A stretch of DNA of 64,000 nucleotides. Source: Desmodesmus armatus (lineage: Eukaryota; Chlorophyta; Chlorophyceae; Sphaeropleales; Scenedesmaceae). Each line of letters starts with the position of its first letter. The stretch's first letter is position 1. The stretch is from positions 186,001-250,000 of the forward strand of contig VIIQ02000059.1 in the NCBI GenBank assembly GCA_007449985.2, written 5' to 3'. Below the pieces are notes generated by a model. That model had not been told where the DNA came from and ran no database searches. It was given only the letters and a program-made list of their open reading frames with translations. Of the stretch, positions 57,104-64,000 are shown piece by piece. The translations under genes were made by a program, and so were the position numbers.

Positions 57104-59019
57104 GCAAGTCAGGCGCCAGCAGCATCCTCAGGCTACTTGCACTGCCAGAAACCGTTTCCGAAGGCAGTGCCTGCTGACAATACTGCAGTTCTGCGCAGCT
57201 CAGGACCAGCGCAGCTTGCTCAGTGCCGCTACAGCCCACAGCAGGCTGCACCAGGCAGCCTTGCAGGTGCTGCGCAGCATTACAGTGGACCTTACCGCCC
57301 AGGAGCAGTTGAACAGCTTGCTGCCTTTCCTGGCTAAGCACAGGCGGCGTGTTTGCAGCATAACACTCAGGGCAGCAGCAAGGACCTCAGTGAGCCTCTA
57401 CACCCTGCCTGCCAACCTGCAGCTGGACTGCTTGCAGCTGGACAACATGTTCCTGCATCTACAGTCTACAGGCTATGCAGGCTGCGACGGTGTGCTGGGG
57501 TACCCAGCAGTAGCAGCCCTCAAGCAGCTGCGGCTCGGTGACTGCAGTACGCTCGACTACGGCCATATGCAAGACAAGGTGCTAGCTATGTCGCTTTCAC
57601 AGCTGTGGCGGCTGGAGCGCCTCACCCTGACCGGCCGTTCTATCGTGCACTTTCTGATAAACGTTGAGCCACACAGACTGCAGAGGCTGCAGCAGCTCAC
57701 CTACCTTGAGCTCTCAGGTGTCAAGCTAGATCGGCCTGGTCCTCGCTGTGAAGAGGAAAGGTATCCGCTTGAGCTTCTGAAGGTGTTGACCCGCCTGGTT
57801 GACCTGCGAATCTCCGTGGACTATCAGGATAACTGCACTTGGGGTACAGGGTACATCGCTGACTGTGTGCTGCCACGCATGCAGCGCCTGACGCGTTTGA
57901 GGCTGTTGCGCTGCACGATAGAGCGAGGGAGTCTGGTTAGAAAGGCTCAGCTGCGGCACTTGAAGCTGGATAGGTGCGGCATAGAGGGCGATGGCACGGG
58001 GGTGGCACAGCTGCTGTCCCAGATTCAGGACATGCAGCAGCTAACCTACCTGTCTCTGGCGCGGAGCTTGCACAACTTCAATGGGTATCGCACCCGAGCC
58101 GGGACGCCCACCCCTCCTGAAGCAGCCTACTCAGCCCTGACAGCAAGCAGCGCGCTGCAATACCTTGACATCAGCGGGTGCAGACTGCCACCAGGTGCGT
58201 GGGGGTATGTGTTCCCTGCTGGCAGGCAGCTGCCACACTTGCAGGAGCTGGACCTCTCTGGCGTTGATGTCCGCAAGCGAGGGGGCAGTGCTGCTATAGC
58301 TCCTGACGGCAGCCGCCTTGTCAGCTGCTGCCCTGGCCTACAGTACCTTGATTGCAGTTTGATGCAGTGCCGGGAGGAGCTGCTGATCCCACTACAGGGG
58401 CTGAGCAGGCTGCACTCACTGTGTGTGTCTGCTGAAAGTGCCAAAGCACAGCAAGCAGTGTGTCAGCTGACAGGGCTGAGGGAGCTTGGTGTGTTGTGCT
58501 ATGGAGATACGCAAGGTGGGCTGCTGCTGCAGCTGTCACAGCTGAAGCAGCTGACAGCGTTGACGTACATAAGCGGAAGCAAACGGGATCCCCAGGAGGT
58601 CAGGTTCATCACCACAGTGAGTGGGGTTCTCCGGCAGGGGTTTAGCTGTGTGTCTTCTGCAGTCACTGATACGGTATCTAAGTTGCTCCTTGTCTGCTGA
58701 GTGGTGCTGTCTTGCACGTGGGCGAGACCAAGCCCAGCTGTTACTATGCATGGTCCTTGAGGGGCTCTTCTCCACTGCACGCTGCGCATGAGTCTGAAAG
58801 GGTGAGACCAAGCCTGGCTTTGTAAAACCAGCATTAAAGTGAGCGTCAGTTTTGTTGCAGGCCAATCAGGCCACTAACTCCTTTACTTGCTACTTGCTGT
58901 TGCTCTGCCGTTGATGATGTGCATGGCAGGGTCCTGGTGATGAGCCAGTATGGCAGCAAATTGTGGCAGCAGCTGCTGCGGCGTTATCCCAATTACAGCA
59001 GCTCCGGAGTGGCACTTAG
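57104..59019 (+). CDS. F-box/LRR-type protein, paralogue 1 (5' end doubtful)
   Basis: F-box/LRR proteins usually serve as substrate receptors of SCF ubiquitin ligases. From about 57173 the long exon is open to 58616 and joins a short exon 58930-59019 (GDEPVWQQIV to a stop); both phases are 0. An F-box-like N-terminus (LLTILQFCAAQDQRSLLSAA, then SRLHQAALQ) precedes at least ten leucine-rich repeats, for example LQQLTYLELSGVKL, LTRLRLLRCTI, LRHLKLDRCGI, LQYLDISGCRLP, LPHLQELDLSGV and LTGLRELGVL. Compared with paralogue 2, the start region has lost one base at about 57126 and gained 14 bases (GTTTCCGAAGGCAG) at about 57151-57164. The ATG at 57104 is therefore out of frame with the LRR part. The gene is either using another start or damaged. 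Confidence 0.7.
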
Positions 59020-59279
59020 GGCAGCTGAAGCTCTGGCAAAGTAATGGTGAGTCAGCAGCGGTGGCGTTGTACATTGCGTGCATGGTTTTTCTTGAGTAGT
59101 GAATGTAGGCTCTATAGTGACACCCGTGCATGAGTGCTGCTTACAGCGACGAGGGCACAGTAACCGCGCATGCAAGCAAGGGACAGTGAGCCACACAGTG
59201 CATGATGCTGTATGTCAGGTTCATCAGTGTTGCTGCTGCCAATGCTGTCTGCTGCTCACACAGGCACGCTGCCTCTGTT

Positions 59280-59700
59280 CAGCTCCAAGACCAGCGTTCC
59301 GCCCGGTGGCCTTTTGGCAAAAGGCGCTGAGTACGCCACAAGGACGACACGGTACCGTACTGTATGACTGGCAGTTTACAGCCCACAGTGGGTACCTTCG
59401 TAGCAGGAATCACTGTCACTCAAGACACGTCAGTCCCAATGGGTGGAGATGACGAGCTCAATAGCATTGTAGTAGCGTCCCTGTGACCGCTGCGGTGCAG
59501 TCACTAGGGATTTGGGTTTAGGGTTTAGGGTTAAGATGGCGCGGTCACGGCAAGATTGGGGACAATAGCAAGCTGCAGAAGCTGTCCGAGAGCCGCAGGT
59601 TTACTGATCAAAGGCGCACCGGCTACACTGGTGTGACCCTGTTAACTAGCAAGCTTTTTGAAGCTGTATCAATGCTGCCTATTGGCCGCCAACTTGGCTA
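59280..59700 (+). pseudogene. Decayed copy of the unrecognised gene at the right edge
   Basis: Sequence from about 59370 aligns with 63710 onward. Shared words are GGTACCTTCGT/GGCACCTTCGT, CACTGTCACT/CACAGTCACT, GTAGCGTCCCTGTG, TGGTGTGACCCTGT. It is full of indels and stops, and a telomere-like tract is inserted at about 59511-59533. It follows LRR paralogue 1 at the same relative place as the intact copy follows paralogue 2. Confidence 0.65.
59511..59533 (+). repeat. Interstitial telomere-like tract
   Basis: TTTGGGTTTAGGGTTTAGGGTTA, about three units of the plant-type telomere repeat TTTAGGG. It is absent from the homologous segment at about 63845. Confidence 0.7.
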
Positions 59701-60497
59701 AGTATGGCGGCGTTGGCGGAGGTAACAAGCCTGTTGTGATGTGCCTGGCCGGGCAGGTCGTTACAGGCATCTACGGCCAGGCCACTGCTGATCATGTGAT
59801 CAGTGTGGGCCAATTAGATTATAAGCTACAAAGCGAAGGAGTGGGCTTCCCGCAAGTGACTGGCTTTCTGGCTGGCTTGCTGGCTGTGTACTGTACTGCG
59901 CAAGATGGGTATAGGGGATTAGCTAGGGGCCAACACACTGCCTTTTTGTTTTGAGGTTGGAAGCCATGTGCAAGTTGTGGCTTTATTGAGGTTGAGTGCA
60001 TCATGTGCATGTAACAGCCCGAAGGCTGACTCAGGCCCTGATTCTGGGATCGCTTCAGCATCACTGCATCTTGGCCATGCTGCAACTGCACTGCAAGTGC
60101 TTGAGGCAGGAGTGCGCAAGGCCATTGGCAGGCAAGGCAGTCCCCAATGGACACGCACGGGGTTTTGATCCTCAGAATTTGAGGCAGCTGGGGGAACCTA
60201 GCTCAGGCTCCTCGCCAAACTTTGCCTGCCTACCTCAGCCATTTTTGCATGCCAAGCCAACTGTGGTACTAAATCACAACCACAGGGACCAGCTGGTCCA
60301 ACTGCAGCTGTGCTGCTGTCACCAAGTTCGCCGAATCCTGCGTGAACATCCAAGCATGCAGGCTTGATATGCTACATTTTACATCTCAAAACTATCAAAT
60401 GTGCGTTTGCACCTCCTCATTGCGCAACCAAACGCCCGCCATAACATCCGCCAAAATAACCTTGCGACATCCAGACCATTCGGCCAGTCCAAGGTTA
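59701..60497. other. Intergenic stretch
   Basis: No gene supported. The right half becomes more AT-rich (from about 60360) next to the plastid-derived insert. Confidence 0.35.
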
Positions 60498-60610
60498 TTT
60501 TTATTCGGCCACTTAGTTTACGCTACTGGGTTCATGTTCTTAATTTCATGGCGTGGTTACTGGCAAGAATTAATTGAAACTCTTGTTTGGGCTCACGAAA
60601 AGAATTCCCT
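60498..60610 (+). pseudogene. psaB: Nuclear plastid DNA fragment of psaB
   Basis: The frame reads [14 protein letters not shown] followed by [20 protein letters not shown], the well-conserved C-terminal part of the photosystem I P700 apoprotein A2. Codons are AT-rich (TTA, ACT, GAA) unlike the surroundings. Similarity stops at about 60603-60610, and the frame ends at TAG 60648-60650. Only about 35 of some 735 codons are present, so this is a non-functional NUPT. Confidence 0.85.
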
Positions 60611-60650
60611 CTATGGGCTAGAACACATTTCAGAAGACGTTCTAGTCTAG

Positions 60651-61009
60651 TTTATGCGGCAGTAATGCTGAAAGCTCTGCAGAGCTCAACAGCAAGCCAG
60701 TGAGGCTGAACCAACAGCTTGAAGCAGTCACGCTACTCGGACAGTACTGTAGTCGCACAGGTAAAGCAACAGTGTCCACAACCGGTGACAGCCCGTATGC
60801 CCAATTCTGCCAAGTGTGGTTGCTGCCCCCCCCCCCCCCCCCCCCCCACCCCACCCTACCCCACCCGTCCTCCTCTGGCTCTTTCTCAGGCTACCGTGCC
60901 TCCTCTCATCAGTGGATGATGTGTCAGTTGACACGGTGACAGGCGCAAACAGGTATTCTTGCACCTGCTGACGTGATGCCCCATTTATTCGTGTCTACAG
61001 GTCCCACAG
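60651..61009. other. Upstream flank of LRR paralogue 2
   Basis: Contains a poly-C tract (about 60827-60847) and a CCCCACCC-rich piece. A GTCTACAG and a CCCACAG acceptor lie just before the ATG at 61010, so a 5' UTR intron is possible. No coding exon seen. Confidence 0.35.
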
Positions 61010-62896
61010 ATGGCAAGCCCAGGGTCAGCAACATCCTCCAGGCTTCTGGCACTGCCAGACACCTGCCTGCTGACAGTGCTTCAGTACTGTACAGCCCACC
61101 ATGACCAGCACAGCCTGTTGAATGCCGCCAGAGCCCACAGCAGGCTGCACCAGGCAGCTGTGCAGGCGCTGCCCCACATCACAGCAGTCCTTCCCTCCCA
61201 GCAGCATGTGACCAGCTTCCTACAGTACTTGGCAAAGCACCGCCAGCATGTCTGCAGCATCACAGTCAGGGCGCCAAAAGGCAGGACTGTGCGCCTCTCC
61301 CAATTGCCCACAGACCTGCAGTTAGACAGCTTGGATATCGAAAACATGACCCTGCAGCTTCAGCTTCAGCCAGAGTACCCTCATTCCCATCACGGTGTGC
61401 TGATGTTCCCCGAGGTGGCACACTACAAGCAGCTGCGGCTCTCAGACTGCACCCTCCTTGACTTCCGAGCGGCCGATGTGCTGGCAACAGCCCTAGCACA
61501 GCTGCCAAGGCTAGAGCACCTTACCCTCAGCGGCCGGACCCTTGGCCAGTTCCTCCCAGCTCCAAGGGAGCTATGGCTGCACCTGCAGCGGCTCACCTAC
61601 CTTGAGCTTGGTGGGATCAAGCCAGCACGCCCCACCACCCAGTATCCAAGTAGGCATGAAGGTGAAGGCCCCCTGCAGTCCCTTCGGGTTTCGACTCGGC
61701 TGGTTGATTTGCGCCTGTAGTTTGAGAGCAGCAACTGGTTCGGCGATGACAGCGTGCCTGCCACCATGCTGTTGGGTATGCAGCACCTGACGCGCCTGGA
61801 AGTGGCACAGGGTGCATTTGAGCCAGGAGGGCTGGCTGGTAAGCCTCAGCTGCAGCACTTCAAGCTGCACAGGTGCAGTTTTCTTGCTGAGAGGGACGCA
61901 GCACAGCTGCTGTCTCGCATTCAGGAGATGCAGCAGCTGACACATCTGTGCTTGGCACACACCTTAGATGGCATGGAAGCCGCCAACCTCCCTGCAGCAG
62001 CGTATGCAGCCCTGACAGCCAGCAGTGTGCTGAGATTCCTGGACATCAGCGAAAGCAGGATGCCACTAGACACTTGGCAGCACGTGTTCCCTGCTGGCAG
62101 GCAGCTGCCACACCTGCAGGAGCTGGTTATCTGGGGCATCCGGCAGCCAAATGGCGGTTACATAGCAGCCCCTGAGGGCATCCGCCTTGTCAGCTGCTGC
62201 CCCTCCCTGCAGTCTCTTGATTGCAGGTACTTGCCACAGGGCAAGGGGCAGCAGCTGGCCCCACTGCAGGGGCTGAGCGGGCTGCACACACTGCGCTTGA
62301 CTGCTGAGGGTGAAAGAGCGCAGCAGGCGTTGTGTCAGCTGACAGGGTTGAAGGAGTTGACGGTGATGTGCCCTGGCACGACTAGAGAGAGGCTGCTGCT
62401 GCAGCTTACACAGCTGCAGCAGCTGACAGCTCTGACATACAGAGGGCGAGTGAAGGGTAGTAACAAGGTGGTCAGCTTCACAAGCGGGGTGAGTGGGTTG
62501 TTGAGTCGGTATTTTACCCCCCCCCCCCCCCGCCTGCTGTGTCTACTCGTACCGTACAAGCCAGTGTTGAGTACAGTAGGCCAATCGCATACCTCTTTGG
62601 TGTTCAAAATTTGAGTGTTGCTTTCTGACTGGCGAGCTGCATCACTAATCCAACAATAGTGATTGTCAGACCGCATTTGCAGTGCCCGTAGAAATGCGCC
62701 GAGCCTGGTGTCACAGCCTGCACGTTGGTTGGAGTTTGCGATGTTGCACCTAGATGCCATCGGATGCATATCCCACCAGATTTCTCAGTGAGGCTCTGAC
62801 TTTTGTGGCTGCTGCTGTGGCCAGCAGGCCGCTGGTGATGAGCCTGTATGGCGCCAGCTGCTGCAGCTTCATGGAAACCTCGGTGTGGCACAGTAG
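61010..62896 (+). pseudogene. F-box/LRR paralogue 2 with an in-frame stop
   Basis: Exon 1 spans 61010-62488 (493 codons) and joins exon 2 at 62828-62896 (GDEPVWRQLLQLHG to TAG), phase 0. The start is sound: MASPGSATSSRLLALPDTC leads into the F-box-like part (LLTVLQYCTAHHDQHSLLNA, SRLHQAAVQ). LRR motifs correspond one to one with paralogue 1 (LQRLTYLELGGIK, LTGLKELTVM, LTALTY). A TAG at 61718-61720 interrupts the frame after STRLVDLRL. The same frame stays open on both sides, and paralogue 1 has a Ser codon there. A single mutation, an assembly error or stop readthrough would explain it. Without readthrough the product is a 236-residue F-box/partial-LRR protein. Confidence 0.75.
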
Positions 62897-63640
62897 GCTG
62901 CTGTGGCGCTGGCGGATTGACGGTAAGCGAAGAGCAACAGCAGCAGCAGGGGGTCTTTTATTCGACTCCAAGGGCCACTCTGCCACTTGCTTTGGGGGCC
63001 TCGCTCACTGCAGCTCGAAGGGAAGTGCAGCGCCCTGCAACCCCGTGCACGTTCAGTTGACTGCGCTATACAGACTCGAGTCTCTTAGTTCCAGTTGCGA
63101 TCGGTCGCGATCTGTCGATCGATTGCGTCCGAGACAACCTTGGAACAGCCTTGGACGGGACTGCCGAACAGGCGAGATTCGGTCGACCTTCACCTGCCCG
63201 CCTGAAGCACGATGGTGATGCGTTTAAACTTTCCAGACACACTGTGTCTGTAATGACATTACACCAGCGAATCGAAACGTATCGTTGCCACTGCCACTGC
63301 AGACGAGTCAACTCCCAGTTCACCCTCTCCCAGCTGTGTTTGGAGGTGTCCTGGTGCCTTGCTGTCCTAAAATGTCACAAACCGCGAATTCAAGGCACTT
63401 GATGCTTCTCTTGTGCAGCCTGGGATTGATGGCATTGGCATGTAAGCTGCCTACAAACAGCCTAAGAATGCTATGGTCTGCGCCCTAGCCACAACAACAC
63501 GGAGTGCAATACTAACAGCATGACATGCCCTCAATGGTTTGCCTTGTCCATGGCTGGTAGCAATTGCTACACAGCCATTCACCGAGTCTTGCTCCTGCTT
63601 GCTGCTTCACTGTGCTGCTTCTCTCTGCTGCTTCACAGGG
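62897..63640. other. Flank between LRR paralogue 2 and the right-edge gene
   Basis: No supported exon. A palindromic GATCGGTCGCGATCTGTCGATCG zone lies at about 63099-63121. A TGTAA at about 63249 is a possible poly(A) signal for the LRR gene. Confidence 0.35.
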
Positions 63641-64000
63641 GCGCATCCTCTGTTCAAATCTGGGGTCAGTGTGACGCCCCAGGGTGCTGCTTACACCAAA
63701 CCCACAATATACTATGAGGTCATCTGCCCTCTGGGCACCTTCGTCACAGGCTTCACAGTCACTGACGACAGCTCAATCGCACTGGACGGTGATGGAGAGC
63801 AGACTGACAGCTTAGTAGCGTCCCTGTGGCCCCTCCGGTGCAGCAACGGCAAGCGTGTCAACATCCGTGCGACGCGCCGCGGCTCCAAGCTTCAAAAGCT
63901 GCCCAAGAGAAGAAGGACCTCCAGCAGTTGGCATGCAGGGTACGCTGGTGTGACCCTGTATACTGGGGACCTGCTTAACGCTGTGTCGCTGCAGCCTGTT
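63641..64000 (+). CDS. Unrecognised protein, partial, runs off the window
   Basis: After a CTTCACAG acceptor, a phase-1 exon stays open to the window end. It has Cys-containing, Gly/Thr-rich, extracellular-looking sequence (YYEVICPLGTFVTGFTVTDD, DSLVASLWPLRC, HAGYAGVTLYTG). A basic stretch (KLQKLPKRRRTSS) lies in the middle. An upstream hydrophobic stretch near 63585-63625 (LLLLAASLCCFSLLLH) in another frame could be part of a signal peptide exon. No family recognised. A decayed copy lies at 59280-59700. Confidence 0.5.

Noticed and set aside
1..64000. CRISPR array, operons, rRNA genes, viral genes or toxin genes
   Set aside because: No regularly spaced repeat-spacer pattern, no ribosome-binding-site spaced gene runs, no rRNA-like sequence and no viral or toxin proteins were seen.

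Overview
This is nuclear DNA of a green alga (Chlorophyta, most likely Chlorophyceae). The evidence is: spliced genes with GT-AG introns and TGCAG-type acceptors; an SBP-box transcription factor and an SRFR1-type TPR protein (both typical of the green lineage); long (CAG)n/(GCA)n runs inside coding sequence; a TGTAA-type 3' end signal after one gene; a fragment of chloroplast psaB inserted in the nucleus; and an interstitial tract of the plant-type telomere repeat TTTAGGG. Nothing looks prokaryotic: there are no operons, no CRISPR array and no rRNA. Exon coordinates below come from reading splice sites and keeping codon phase by eye, without transcript data.

Layout. 1-10 kb: a hypothetical gene built from tandemly repeated short exons rich in Gly/Ala/Asp, with one exon split by a 2.9-kb CACTA-like DNA transposon (4091-6973), and a tRNA-derived SINE just downstream. 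11.5-13.3 kb: an Ala/Gln-rich ORF. 14.1-15.4 kb: a degraded-looking minus-strand coiled-coil gene. 16.5-23 kb: gene-poor, with a fold-back repeat and several copies of a local repeat family. 23.2-25.8 kb: IMPACT homologue (RWD plus UPF0029). 26.8-28.55 kb (minus): SAP30BP/HCNGP homologue, divergent from a 20-exon SRFR1/TTC13-like TPR gene (29.1-43.07 kb). 45.1-48.5 kb (minus): membrane-anchored double-hotdog MaoC-like protein. 50.5-53.3 kb: SBP-box transcription factor. 54.26-54.78 kb: ~180-bp tandem repeat. 57.1-59.0 and 61.0-62.9 kb: two F-box/LRR paralogues, each followed by a copy of a second, unrecognised gene (decayed after the first, open and running off the window after the second), so the right end is a segmental tandem duplication.

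Functionally, three genes bear on gene expression and stress: IMPACT (translation control through the GCN2 pathway), SAP30BP (splicing/co-repressor) and the SBP-box factor; the SRFR1 homologue is related to a plant negative regulator of immunity. They are not an operon. The most striking feature is inside the SRFR1-like gene: fragments of exons 5, 7, 9, 11 and 20, several with their splice sites, have been tandemly copied into the neighbouring introns or 3' flank. In intron 7 this has grown into a minisatellite carrying at least ten donor-like sites, while the phases of all 20 chosen exons still fit a single open frame of about 1190 codons.
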